Below are positions 17,814 through 27,325 of a stretch of DNA of 64,000 nucleotides, one piece after another. The notes beneath the pieces are model-generated. The model saw only the letters and a list, made by a program, of their open reading frames with translations, searched no databases and was not told the origin of the DNA. The DNA lies in assembly GCF_001653565.1 (NCBI RefSeq), contig NZ_LYPB01000072.1:121543-185542 (forward strand), given 5' to 3'. Positions within the stretch are counted from its first letter, which is position 1; each line of letters opens with the position of its first letter. The DNA comes from Paenibacillus oryzisoli. Lineage in GTDB: Bacteria; Bacillota; Bacilli; Paenibacillales; NBRC-103111. A program made the position numbers and the translations under genes.

Positions 17814-17842
17814 TTGACCTTATGCGAGGAATCAGTTAAATT
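17814..17842 (+). promoter_or_regulatory. Probable promoter of acpS
   Basis: TTGACC at 17814-17819, 17-bp spacer, TAAATT at 17837-17842, 44 bp before the start. Confidence 0.6.
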
Positions 17843-17885
17843 GTACGCAAAAGGCAGTTCTGGATAAAGAGAGGATCGGCTAACG

Positions 17886-18272
17886 ATGATCATTGGGGTC
17901 GGAACGGATTTGCTTGAAATAGAGCGGGTACGCAGCATGCTAGAGAGCTCTTCGGGTCATCGATTTATGGAGCGGATTTTAACACCTGCGGAGCGGGATT
18001 TGGCGCAGCAGCGCCGTGGAAGACTCGCGGAGTTTGTATCGGGTCGCTTTGCAGCGAAGGAAGCGATTGTGAAAGCTATCGGCTGCGGCATAGGTAAGCA
18101 GATTGGTTTCCAAGATCTAGAAGTGCTGCCGGATACGCTGGGTAAACCAGTGTGCACCGTGAGAGATGAGGCTTTGCAGCGATCGGGCCTCCCAAGCAGT
18201 TGCCGTATTCATATCAGTATTACGCATACAGGTTCTATGGCTGCGGCGTATGCGATCGTTGAGCAGCTGTAA
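17886..18272 (+). CDS. acpS: Holo-[acyl-carrier-protein] synthase
   Basis: Transfers 4'-phosphopantetheine from CoA to apo-ACP, activating fatty acid synthesis. 128 residues, the standard length. Magnesium ligands D8 (GVGTDLLEIERV) and E59 (GRFAAKEAIVKA) are in place, as is the C-terminal HISITHTGSMAAAYAIVE strand pair. GAGAGGAT lies at about 17869-17876. Housekeeping gene with its own promoter and terminator. Confidence 0.96.
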   Translation: MIIGVGTDLLEIERVRSMLESSSGHRFMERILTPAERDLAQQRRGRLAEFVSGRFAAKEAIVKAIGCGIGKQIGFQDLEVLPDTLGKPVCTVRDEALQRSGLPSSCRIHISITHTGSMAAAYAIVEQL

Positions 18273-18342
18273 GATGTTGGTGAGTGTGTGAAAATAATGA
18301 AGCAGCTATGGAGGTATCCAGTGTGCTGCAAGCCTAATAGGA

Positions 18343-18374
18343 CCGTTGGGGTGAAAATCCCCGACGGTTTTTTC
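18343..18374 (+). terminator. Terminator after acpS
   Basis: ACCGT-T-GGGG / CCCC-G-ACGGT stem followed by TTTTTT. The rest of the 309-bp gap to the next gene holds nothing I recognise. Confidence 0.85.
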
Positions 18375-18581
18375 GTATAGGGAACGAGTACTATTTGCCC
18401 TTACATAAAGGTTAAACGGTGCTTACTTGCCAACCGAATTTTTGATGATGTATTTGCAATGAGGGTCTGCCGTAGAATAGGCTTTGCTCGAAGAATAAGA
18501 GAGAGGGGAATTTGCGAAACATTGAATCAGAAGGTAGACGCATCTGTACGTACAATTTGAACAAGAAGGAGAGAATTGAAA

Positions 18582-21500
18582 ATGGCTTTGACCCCAAGAA
18601 CGACGCGGTGGAGTTGGTTTGTTTATTTGTTGATCGCATCGCTGGTATTCAGCAGTATGACGATTGGACCGAAGGTCGCACGCGCATCCACTGCATCATT
18701 TGTGGGAATGGATACGTCCACGAAAGGCAATTGGGTGGGTGCCTATGGCAGTGAGGGATATGTGTTGCCCTATTACAGCACAACTATGACGAGTGGCAGA
18801 GATAATCCGCTCGCCGCTGACGTTGCTCAGTTGCCGTCGTATGTCAGCGCTTACACAAAAACGGGATCTAATTATTGGGTTTCCGGCAATCAGGCGGACA
18901 CACGCGGTCTGCAATCACCCGATGGCAGTACGCGCAAACGGTTTACCGTGTATACGTACAACACTATGTCCTTTTCGTTTACGTTATCGGATAGCGCAAC
19001 ACATCAATTCTCCGTGTACACGACAGATTTCGGATTAACCGAGACGAACCAGATGGTCTTCGAATTGCGCGACGCTGGCGGAGCAGTGCTCGATTCCCGC
19101 ACAATTGCGACGATTAACGGCGGCAAATATGTGACATATCGCGTGCAGGGCAGCTTCAAGTTGGTAGTTACCTTGCAAGCGGGCTCGCAAGCACTTGCGC
19201 AGGGCTTTTTCTTCGATGCGCCGGGACCGGTATGGCCTGAAGGAGGCAAAGTTTCAGCATCAAATGTAAGCGCTACCGATGCGACCCTTAGCTGGCCAGC
19301 GGCCATTGCTGACGAAGGAGTAACGAGTTATCGCATCTATAAGGATAACACGTTGCTCGATACGGTTAGCGGGTCCGTATACGCCTATAACGTAACGGGA
19401 TTGTCGCCGGCAACCGCGCACACATTCGCCGTGGAGCCTGGCAATGGCAGCGGGTACTGGGGCAGGAAGCTGACCGTGCCGTTGACGACGGCTGCTGGAA
19501 TGGATGCGGCGCCGCCAGTATGGCCGGCTGGCAGCGCATTGACCACATCGCAGGAGACGGCGAATGGGGTTCATCTTGCTTGGAACGCCGCAATGGACAA
19601 TCGTGGCGTGACCAAGTACCGTATCTACCGTGATGGTACGCTGCTTGCAACTGTAGGGAGCAGTGTTTATACCTATGATGTAACGGGTCTTACCTCGGAA
19701 ACGGGGTACACGTTCCGCGTGCAGGCTGGTGACGCAGCCCAGAACTGGAGCGAGGACGGGCCATCTGCAACGGTCGCGACTACGCCTGATCCCACCTACT
19801 ATATGGGACAGGATTCGGTCACCAAGGGGAACTGGATCGGCACGTACGGTGGTGACGGCTATATCCTGCCGTTCTTTGCGGCAACGTCCGCATCCGGTAA
19901 GGATGCGACGACGCCAGCGCACATCGCCAGCCTTCCCTCCTATGTAAGCTCCTATTCGCTCGGAGGCAGTAACGGTTATAATATCATGCAGAATCCGTCC
20001 ACCGACGTGCGCGCGCTCAAGATGCCGGACGGCAGCATCCGCAAAATGCTGACAGTCTATACGTACGGGACGCTAACGCATTCGTTTACACTGTCGGATA
20101 ATAGCCCCCATCAGGTCAGCTTTTATACAACTGACTTCGGGTCGACAGAAGTAAATGTTGAGCAATTTGAACTGTTGGATGGCAGTGGCAATGTGTTGGA
20201 TATACAGACGATCGATGGGATTAACGGCGGCAAATATGTCTCCTATCTAGTGAGAGGCAGCTTTAAACTGCGGTTTGCGAAGCTTGCTGGAACGCAAGCG
20301 AATGTAGAGGCAATTTTCTTCGACACACCACTTGCGCCGTCCGTGTCGAATCTGCAAGCTGCAAACACTGGCACGCGTCAAGTGGCATTGTCATGGACCC
20401 GTGCGGGAAGTGACGATGCGATCGTTCTCCGCAAAAAGCAGAGTGATGCTGATTTTGTTCAAATCGCAACGGTAAGTGGAAGTACTGACGAATATATAGA
20501 TTCCAATCTGGAGCCAGGAATTGTGTATCAATATGGCATTCGCAATATTCGCCAATTCCGCTATTCGGACATTGCAGCGCGCGCATCTGTCTCGATTCCC
20601 GCTTATCAGACGACTAGCTTGACCTTTGAAGATGCATCGCTCGTCGTTGAGCATCCGAACGAAACCGTTCAACTTCGCGCCGTCCTGAAGGACAGCACGG
20701 GTGCTCCGCTTGTCGGCCAGCCAGTAGCCTTTGAACTGGAAGGTACCTATGTTGGCACCTATATTGCGAGCGATGCCGGTGCTGGCACAACGGATGCAAA
20801 CGGTGTGGTAACGGTCGATTATACGCCGTTATATGCCGGTTCTTATACGATTAAGGCGGCTTTTGCCGTCAACGATACCCAATTGCTGACGGCGAGCACG
20901 GATGCGATTCCGCTGCTTGTGGAGTTAGAGGCTTGGGAGCAGCCACCAGTACTGCTGCGCATATCCGATGCGGTCGTTCCCGGTACGCTATTTACCGTTT
21001 CCGGCTACGGTATGAAATCATCCGCCGTTGAAGTCGCCATTGATGACTACGCACAGCTCGGCGGCAGTGCGCCGTCTAGCAGTGCCCGCACACTTGATGT
21101 CGTGCAGACGGACGATCAAGGAGCTTTTGTCGTGTCACGATTGCCGGAAGACATGAGTCCAGGCGCGTATGCGGTATGGATTCGCAATGAATACGGCTGG
21201 AGCGAAGCGAAGTCGCTGAACGATCCGCGACCGCAGTTTATTTCAGAGCGAGAAGCGTTTGAAGGGCAGCAGATCAAGCTGGTCGGCCGCAATTTCGATG
21301 CGCGGGAATTCGGCGGTGGGGCCGCCGAAACGGCGATTAGGTTGAAGAGCGTTACTGGCAGCGTATATGAAATGCCGATCGTCGAGCTGAACCCGTTCGC
21401 GGTCACTTTCACAATCGATCAGGCCCCGCCGCAAGCCTATTGGGTCGAGGTGCGCAATCGCGCAGACGGTAATTGGGTGAGGTTGAATAACGGCCAATTG

Positions 21501-23453
21501 CTGACCATTACGGAATCGGGCGACGATCCGCTCGATCTTGGTGTGGCCTGGGCGAAACATTTCCGCTGGAGCCAGATGTACGATGTGGCGGATTTCGGAG
21601 CGTTGGCTGATGGCACAACCGATGATACCGCTTCGGTGCAAAATGCCGTCAATCAGGCGCATGAGGATGGCGGGGGTATCGTATGGTTTTCAGATGGGAT
21701 CTATCGGATTTCGAAGATTCTACTGCCAGCTGGCGTCGTCTTACTAGGCGAAAGCGAAGAGAACACGGTGCTCGCTTATTCTGGCACGAGCTCCGGTACG
21801 CTAATTGTTTCTTCCGGTGACGGCCAAACTGTCGGTCAGGCGGGAGTAGCCCGAATGAAGTTGGATGTCTTTAATCCATCCGTGTATCCCGATTTCTTCA
21901 TCTGGCTCGGGCACGCATGGGGCGCCGCTGTGACGGACAATTCCCTGCGTACCGCCAGCGAGCTGTTCGTAACGCAAGTCAAGATTGATGCTCCCATGGG
22001 AGAGCAAATAGGCCGAGCAAATGGTGTGGCATTTATTGCGAATGAACGCACGTTATTCATCCGCAATTCGTTCAAAGGCAGGGCGGCGACAATTGCGACC
22101 GGCTATATTAACGCATACAGCCAGGTACGCAATAACACAATTGAGTATGCAAGCGGAGCAACCAACATGCTAGCCCGTTATGCAATTATTGAAAATAACC
22201 AATTGATCGGGCATCCAGAGCAAAATACAGATACGCATGGCATTAACGTTAAATCGGATTATTACGTGTCGAACAACGTAATTCAAGGCATCGGCACGCT
22301 GGATCATGTGAACAACGATGGCGAGATGGTGCTGAACGAATCGCCTAGCGGCACCTTCAATTATGGCGAGGTTCTAGGCGCTTCGAGCTTGGAGATGAAG
22401 GTAGCGACTGTCGTCCCCCTCAGCGTTGGAGCAACGGTGACTGGCGATGTCTACAGCTACCCTCATCGGTACGGGCGATTGGCAGTCGTTATCATGGCGG
22501 GTCGGGGAATTGGGCAAGTACGTGATGTATCGCAAGTTTACGGTAACACGATTTCCGTGGAAATGCCTTGGGCTATCGTACCGGATCGAACGAGTAAGTT
22601 TTCGTTCATTGTTCCGAACGCAAGGGGAACGATATACCGCAATATCGGTATGGATAGCGGAGGACCAATCTCGCTGTACGGCAACGCTTATGATAACGTT
22701 GTCGCAGATAATGTGCTGACTCATACAGGCGGAGCCGTCACGTTCGGCTTCAATTCACTCGTGCAGCATCGTTTGAACAATACCTACTTCGTCAGGTTTG
22801 ATAACAATACGATTATCGACGCAGTACCTGGAGCCGTCTTCGGATTGGGCTTGCAGGCTGACAATACCGGCTATGCAGTGCTAGCCTACGGCACCGAATT
22901 CCGCAACAATCGCATCGTCGCCGATCAGAATGAGGATGCGTCAGGCTTGTTCATCAGGACTGTGAAGGGCAGCACATTCGATGTGCCGGTTGTTAGAAAT
23001 ACACTGATCGAAAATAACCAGTTCATCGATCTGAAAACCGGTATTTCGTTGACAAAGGCAATCTACGGCCAGGTGTTGAGCGGAAACAGCTTTGTAAACG
23101 TTCCAACGCCGATTGTGGATACCGGCTCGCTTAACACGGTGACAACATCGAGCGCGTACGCGGATGTAAGGGCACCCTTTTGGCCAGCAGGCAGTGGAGG
23201 TCTGACCGTTACTGACGTCACGTCGACGGAAGCGCAGTTGAGCTGGTCGTCGGCGCTCGATACGTCTGGTACGGCGATATCGTACCGCGTCTATGTAGGT
23301 GGTGTACTTCATGGGACTGTAGCGAACGTCACCGATTATGCGCTCGACGACTTGCTGCCGGGAACGGCGTATACATTCCGCGTGGAGGCTGTTGATGCAG
23401 CAGGAAATGCAACTCGCGATCCCTTACATGCATCCACCGTCATGCTTCCTTGA
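18582..23453 (+). CDS. Large secreted multidomain beta-helix protein (pectate-lyase-3 type)
   Basis: 1623 residues with a Sec signal peptide (hydrophobic core about 12-30, ARA-S at the end). Domains in order: an unknown ~160-residue module (about 36-200), two fibronectin-III domains (about 205-400), a second copy of the unknown module (about 404-584, NWIGTYGGDGYILPF against NWVGAYGSEGYVLPY), FN3-like, invasin-type Ig-like (675-780), and two IPT-like domains. Then a pectate-lyase superfamily right-handed beta-helix follows from about residue 1000 (DVADFGALADGTTDDT), and a final FN3 (1529-1623). The ATG at 18582 follows AAGGAGA better than the TTG at 18576. No anchor motif. Probably cuts or binds a plant or algal polysaccharide outside the cell; activity not proven. 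Confidence 0.88.
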   Translation: MALTPRTTRWSWFVYLLIASLVFSSMTIGPKVARASTASFVGMDTSTKGNWVGAYGSEGYVLPYYSTTMTSGRDNPLAADVAQLPSYVSAYTKTGSNYWVSGNQADTRGLQSPDGSTRKRFTVYTYNTMSFSFTLSDSATHQFSVYTTDFGLTETNQMVFELRDAGGAVLDSRTIATINGGKYVTYRVQGSFKLVVTLQAGSQALAQGFFFDAPGPVWPEGGKVSASNVSATDATLSWPAAIADEGVTSYRIYKDNTLLDTVSGSVYAYNVTGLSPATAHTFAVEPGNGSGYWGRKLTVPLTTAAGMDAAPPVWPAGSALTTSQETANGVHLAWNAAMDNRGVTKYRIYRDGTLLATVGSSVYTYDVTGLTSETGYTFRVQAGDAAQNWSEDGPSATVATTPDPTYYMGQDSVTKGNWIGTYGGDGYILPFFAATSASGKDATTPAHIASLPSYVSSYSLGGSNGYNIMQNPSTDVRALKMPDGSIRKMLTVYTYGTLTHSFTLSDNSPHQVSFYTTDFGSTEVNVEQFELLDGSGNVLDIQTIDGINGGKYVSYLVRGSFKLRFAKLAGTQANVEAIFFDTPLAPSVSNLQAANTGTRQVALSWTRAGSDDAIVLRKKQSDADFVQIATVSGSTDEYIDSNLEPGIVYQYGIRNIRQFRYSDIAARASVSIPAYQTTSLTFEDASLVVEHPNETVQLRAVLKDSTGAPLVGQPVAFELEGTYVGTYIASDAGAGTTDANGVVTVDYTPLYAGSYTIKAAFAVNDTQLLTASTDAIPLLVELEAWEQPPVLLRISDAVVPGTLFTVSGYGMKSSAVEVAIDDYAQLGGSAPSSSARTLDVVQTDDQGAFVVSRLPEDMSPGAYAVWIRNEYGWSEAKSLNDPRPQFISEREAFEGQQIKLVGRNFDAREFGGGAAETAIRLKSVTGSVYEMPIVELNPFAVTFTIDQAPPQAYWVEVRNRADGNWVRLNNGQLLTITESGDDPLDLGVAWAKHFRWSQMYDVADFGALADGTTDDTASVQNAVNQAHEDGGGIVWFSDGIYRISKILLPAGVVLLGESEENTVLAYSGTSSGTLIVSSGDGQTVGQAGVARMKLDVFNPSVYPDFFIWLGHAWGAAVTDNSLRTASELFVTQVKIDAPMGEQIGRANGVAFIANERTLFIRNSFKGRAATIATGYINAYSQVRNNTIEYASGATNMLARYAIIENNQLIGHPEQNTDTHGINVKSDYYVSNNVIQGIGTLDHVNNDGEMVLNESPSGTFNYGEVLGASSLEMKVATVVPLSVGATVTGDVYSYPHRYGRLAVVIMAGRGIGQVRDVSQVYGNTISVEMPWAIVPDRTSKFSFIVPNARGTIYRNIGMDSGGPISLYGNAYDNVVADNVLTHTGGAVTFGFNSLVQHRLNNTYFVRFDNNTIIDAVPGAVFGLGLQADNTGYAVLAYGTEFRNNRIVADQNEDASGLFIRTVKGSTFDVPVVRNTLIENNQFIDLKTGISLTKAIYGQVLSGNSFVNVPTPIVDTGSLNTVTTSSAYADVRAPFWPAGSGGLTVTDVTSTEAQLSWSSALDTSGTAISYRVYVGGVLHGTVANVTDYALDDLLPGTAYTFRVEAVDAAGNATRDPLHASTVMLP

Positions 23454-23555
23454 CCCGAGGGCACGTGCAGGGCAGTTACAAAAAAATGATCATTGAAATG
23501 AAATCAAGTCTCGCTTAAGGTTGGAGCCAGACACAAGACTCGAGGAGGAATAGGA

Positions 23556-24587
23556 ATGTCGCGTAATTTGGCTGCAATAAGTAGGCAGGTTTCGCAGGCG
23601 ACCAGGCGGATGCCGATGTCGGAATGGAACTGGAGCGAAGGCGTGGCGCTGTATGGTTTGGTTTCGTTATGGAAGACAACGAAGGACGAGGCGTTGCTGT
23701 TGTATCTAAAAGCGTGGATTGACGAGCAATTAGAGCAAGGGAGAGTGTTCGAAACTGTCAATGCGACGGCGCCGTGTTTTTCGCTAATCGAACTCTATGT
23801 CTCTTCTGGTGAGCCGCGTTATGCGGATATCATCAAGTCGAGGATCGATTTTCTTCTGCACCGAGCGGAGAGGCTTGAGAACGGAGCTTTCGAGCATACC
23901 CTCGTGGAAACGAGCTTCGGCGGACAGATGTGGGTGGACACCCTCTTTATGGCCGGTCTGTTCCTGGTCAAGGCGGGGCTGCTATTCGAAGATCGGGAGG
24001 CGGTTGAAGAAGGACTCAACCAATATTTTCTCCATGTGCGTCATTTGCAGCAGGAGAACGGGCTATATTATCACGGTTGGGACGAGCGCAAGAACGGACC
24101 GATTGGTTGTTTATGGGCGCGGGGCAACGCATGGGCGGCCATTGTATCGGCGGAACTGCTTATTCTACTTCCGGACACGGAAATGGCATGGAGCGAGATT
24201 AAGGACATCTTGGTCAGGCAAATAGCAGGTTTATCCCAGTATCAGGACATTTCTGGGTTGTGGACGACGGTGATCGATGAGCCAAACACGTATTTGGAAA
24301 CGTCGGCTGCTGCTGGCATTGCGTATGCAGTGAAGCGTGCGGAGCGCTTCATCAATATAGGCGAAACACATGCGGGAATGGCCGACCGCGCCGCGCGAGC
24401 TGCACTTGCGTACGTGGACTGGGAAGGCGTGTTACGCGGCGTATCTGCCGGGACGGGGGTGCAGAAGCACGCCGGTGAGTACCATGTCATAGCGCAGCAC
24501 CGGGCGGAGGGCTATGGGCAAGGCCTACTGTTGATGCTGCTTTCGGTGATGCTTGCTGAAAGCGGCGACGCATCTGAAAACCAGTGA
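23556..24587 (+). CDS. GH105/GH88-family unsaturated uronyl hydrolase
   Basis: 343 residues, no signal peptide, so cytoplasmic. It matches YteR/YesR-type unsaturated rhamnogalacturonyl hydrolases. The key Asp is D128 in GGQMWVDTLFMAGLF, and the family blocks LWARGNAWAA, DISGLWTTVIDEPNTYLETSAAAG and a late AEGYGQG are present. These enzymes hydrate and release the 4,5-unsaturated uronic acid left by polysaccharide lyases. RBS GAGGAGG at about 23541-23547. Together with the beta-helix protein upstream and the importer downstream it points to a lyase-based degradation pathway. Confidence 0.92.
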   Translation: MSRNLAAISRQVSQATRRMPMSEWNWSEGVALYGLVSLWKTTKDEALLLYLKAWIDEQLEQGRVFETVNATAPCFSLIELYVSSGEPRYADIIKSRIDFLLHRAERLENGAFEHTLVETSFGGQMWVDTLFMAGLFLVKAGLLFEDREAVEEGLNQYFLHVRHLQQENGLYYHGWDERKNGPIGCLWARGNAWAAIVSAELLILLPDTEMAWSEIKDILVRQIAGLSQYQDISGLWTTVIDEPNTYLETSAAAGIAYAVKRAERFINIGETHAGMADRAARAALAYVDWEGVLRGVSAGTGVQKHAGEYHVIAQHRAEGYGQGLLLMLLSVMLAESGDASENQ

Positions 24588-24623
24588 AGCGAAGTGCAAG
24601 GGAATCCGTAAATTGAAACCGGC

Positions 24624-24657
24624 AAAGGGCCTAGGTTCTCCTAGGTTCTTTGTTTTA
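24624..24657 (+). terminator. Weak terminator-like hairpin
   Basis: Two CCTAGG palindromes separated by TTCT, flanked by AAAG / CTTT and then TGTTTT. Confidence 0.45.
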
Positions 24658-24698
24658 CCGTCATTTGGCGTGGAAAGGCGATTCCGAAAAGAAGACGA

Positions 24699-24727
24699 TG
24701 TAGATGAAAACGTATTTTTGCTATAAT
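24699..24727 (+). promoter_or_regulatory. Possible promoter of the membrane AraC regulator
   Basis: Perfect TATAAT at 24722-24727 with a poor -35 (TGTAGA) 17 bp upstream; 47 bp before the start. Confidence 0.4.
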
Positions 24728-24774
24728 AAAGCCGCACAGACCATCCAGATGGAACGAGGAATGGTGAAAAGCCT

Positions 24775-27090
24775 ATGAAACTTGTTCGCAAACTAATTCG
24801 ACAACGACAAATTGCCTTGCTATTGCTCCTTTCCATCGTGCCGGTGTTCGGTTTCGGGACGTTTAGCTATTACACAAGCCTTCGTCTAATAGAAGCAGAA
24901 GTAAAGCGGACGTCCGAGGTGGCAATTGCCCAGATGAAGGAGCAGGTGGACCAGTTACTTCGGCAAATTGAAGAAGTGACGGGACAATTCTCGCTCCAAG
25001 CGGGCATGCTTCAATTCGTCAAAACGCAGGAAACTCCGTTACTCGGTACACTACAGATGGTCAATGACATCAGACGCGACCTTGCTAATTTCTCGTCTTC
25101 CATTCATGCGGTCGACTCGGTTTATCTTTATCATCGCAAACAACAGCTCGTGCTAACGTCCAATGTGCTATTCGACCTGGACAGTTTTACCGATACGTCG
25201 TGGATGCCAACCTTGCGGCAAGCGGCGGTGGAACGTAAATCCAAGTTATGGATTACGCCACGCGCAATGGGTGGTGATGTGGGCAAAGGGGCGGAGGCGC
25301 TCACCTACGTCCTTCCGCTGCCATACTTCTACGAGGAGCCAGATGCGGCGCTCATCGTCAATATCAAGACAGGCATCATTGCCGATATGATCCGCTCCTT
25401 TCCGTTCGACAGCCGAGGAGGCTTACTCATCTTTTCGCCGGAGGGGCAGACGATTGTGCAGGCTGGCCAACTGCGGGTTGTGAAGCCCAACGCGATCGGT
25501 GCAATGCTAGCCGGCGACACGGAGACGGGAGGCAGTCGACCGGTCAAGTTGGACACGGAGGCGGGCGAGATGTACGTGACGACTGAAAGATCAGCGACAT
25601 ATGGCTTCCTCTACGCCATGCTGATTCCTGCGGATGCGGCATCGCGCAACGCTCAGCTGCTCAGAATTTGGATAGTTGCCGCGACGGCGGTGCTATCACT
25701 TCTGTCGTTGTTTGTCGCGTATTTCAATGTGCGACGGTTTCAAAGCGGCTTGCGAAGCATCTTCCTTACGCTGCGAGGTAAGGGAGAAGAGGACGGGGAG
25801 GAAGCGCAGGAGCCGTTCGACGCAGACTATGCGGAGGGCTTCACCAGGATCGAGAACGGAATTGCCGCGCTGCTCAAAGAAATGGGTGATGTACGCTCAC
25901 AATGGAGTAGCCAGCTGCCGGTGTTGCGTGACCATTTCCTGCTATCCGCGCTGCTCGGTAACAATGCTGGCATGGACCCGTGGCTGCGTCAGAAGCCAGC
26001 AGAGACAGAGCTCTTTCCAGACCCGGTCTTTTGCGTACTTGTGGCAGAGATGGATGCCACTGGCGAGAGTGCCCGCTTTCATAGCGGTGAAGATACACGG
26101 CTGTTCCTGTTCGCTGTGGCGAATATCAGCCAGGAATTGATGAGAGACAAGTTTGCCACGGAAACCGTTATTTCCCGGCAGCATGTTGCTGTTATTCTCA
26201 ATATGCCGCAGCATGAGGCTGATCGTGAGACTGTTCGTGCGGCGGAGTCGATTCGCTACGCAGTTTCTTCATACTTGAAGCAGTCGGTGACAATTGCCGT
26301 CGGCAGGCCGTCCACTGATTTCAGCGAGCTCTCCGTCTCGTACCAAGACGCGCTGCATGCGCTGCAGGAAAATTGGCCGAAAGCGGGCAATGAAGTGGTG
26401 CGCGGAGGCCGAGAGACAGAAGCGCCTATCTCTGTGCCGTATCCGGCGGAGTGCGAAAGCGCACTGCTAGCGGCTATCCGTGAGGGCAATCGGGGCCAGG
26501 CAGCTCGGGAGCTCTCTGCTTTCTTCGATGGGCTGAACGGCAGCCGACTTCCGTTTGCACTTATTAAAACATATGCGATGCAACTGCTGGTTTCTGTCAT
26601 CCGATTGCTGCAAGAGTATGACCCCGACCTGACGCTGACGTTCCCCGGAAGGAGTCTATACGCCGAATTCGCTCAGTTAAATGCGTCACCATCTATATGT
26701 GATTGGTTCAGCGAAACGGTCATTGAACAGGGAATCGACTTTCTGAATGGGCTGAAGCGGCTGCGAATGGAAACGATTATGGAGCGTACCAAGAAACTCA
26801 TCGAAGAACGGTACGCGCAAGATCTGTCGCTCCAACTCGCGGCCGATCAGCTCGGCATCTCCCCTTCTTATTTAAGCGAATTAATTAAGCAGCACTGGGG
26901 GGAGACATTCATTGCATACGTCACACGGTACCGAATCGGCAAAGCGAAAAACCTGCTGCTCAAAACTGAACTGAACATCGCCGATATTGCCGTCGAGATT
27001 GGTTATGGCAATGCCACGCATCTCATTCGGGTATTCAAAAAATCGGAAGGCATGACGCCGGGCGAATTTCGTCTGCGGAGTCGATCCTGA
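24775..27090 (+). CDS. Membrane-spanning AraC-family regulator
   Basis: One-component sensor and regulator of 771 residues. Transmembrane helix at about 12-30, an extracellular sensor of about 260 residues, a second helix at about 300-320 (IVAATAVLSLLSLFVAYF), a cytoplasmic linker, and a C-terminal AraC/XylS domain (about 675-771; LAADQLGISPSYLSELIK, IADIAVEIGYGNATHLIRVF). This replaces a YesM/YesN pair, and such proteins usually sit beside LplABC-type transporters, as here. It likely senses an extracellular oligosaccharide and activates the genes around it. The ATG has only a distant GAGGAA. Confidence 0.92.
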   Translation: MKLVRKLIRQRQIALLLLLSIVPVFGFGTFSYYTSLRLIEAEVKRTSEVAIAQMKEQVDQLLRQIEEVTGQFSLQAGMLQFVKTQETPLLGTLQMVNDIRRDLANFSSSIHAVDSVYLYHRKQQLVLTSNVLFDLDSFTDTSWMPTLRQAAVERKSKLWITPRAMGGDVGKGAEALTYVLPLPYFYEEPDAALIVNIKTGIIADMIRSFPFDSRGGLLIFSPEGQTIVQAGQLRVVKPNAIGAMLAGDTETGGSRPVKLDTEAGEMYVTTERSATYGFLYAMLIPADAASRNAQLLRIWIVAATAVLSLLSLFVAYFNVRRFQSGLRSIFLTLRGKGEEDGEEAQEPFDADYAEGFTRIENGIAALLKEMGDVRSQWSSQLPVLRDHFLLSALLGNNAGMDPWLRQKPAETELFPDPVFCVLVAEMDATGESARFHSGEDTRLFLFAVANISQELMRDKFATETVISRQHVAVILNMPQHEADRETVRAAESIRYAVSSYLKQSVTIAVGRPSTDFSELSVSYQDALHALQENWPKAGNEVVRGGRETEAPISVPYPAECESALLAAIREGNRGQAARELSAFFDGLNGSRLPFALIKTYAMQLLVSVIRLLQEYDPDLTLTFPGRSLYAEFAQLNASPSICDWFSETVIEQGIDFLNGLKRLRMETIMERTKKLIEERYAQDLSLQLAADQLGISPSYLSELIKQHWGETFIAYVTRYRIGKAKNLLLKTELNIADIAVEIGYGNATHLIRVFKKSEGMTPGEFRLRSRS

Positions 27091-27098
27091 TTGCCACA

Positions 27099-27134
27099 AA
27101 TGCGCCGCAGCCGTCAAGGCTTCGGCGCATTTTA
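27099..27134 (+). terminator. Terminator after the AraC regulator
   Basis: AATGCGCCG..AGCC / GGCT..CGGCGCATT nested stem followed by TTTT. Confidence 0.85.
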
Positions 27135-27325
27135 CGTTGAAATGGCGACGAAAATGTGATGATTGCGTTGATATCGGAAGCGGCCGTAAGCTGATGACAT
27201 CGGCAATCGACAGCTCCAATCGGTGAGGTGTGGACCCAAATGTCCATACTTGGCATTTCGGGCCGTACGATGAACGAAAGGACATCGCAAGACCGCAGGT
27301 TATTCATAAAGGAGGATCAAACGTC

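Noticed and set aside
18298..18380. 27-codon frame after acpS
   Set aside because: It runs through the terminator hairpin and has no convincing RBS.
19260..19922. 220-codon minus-strand frame inside the large secreted protein
   Set aside because: The plus-strand gene is continuous with clear domains here; no start signal on the minus strand.
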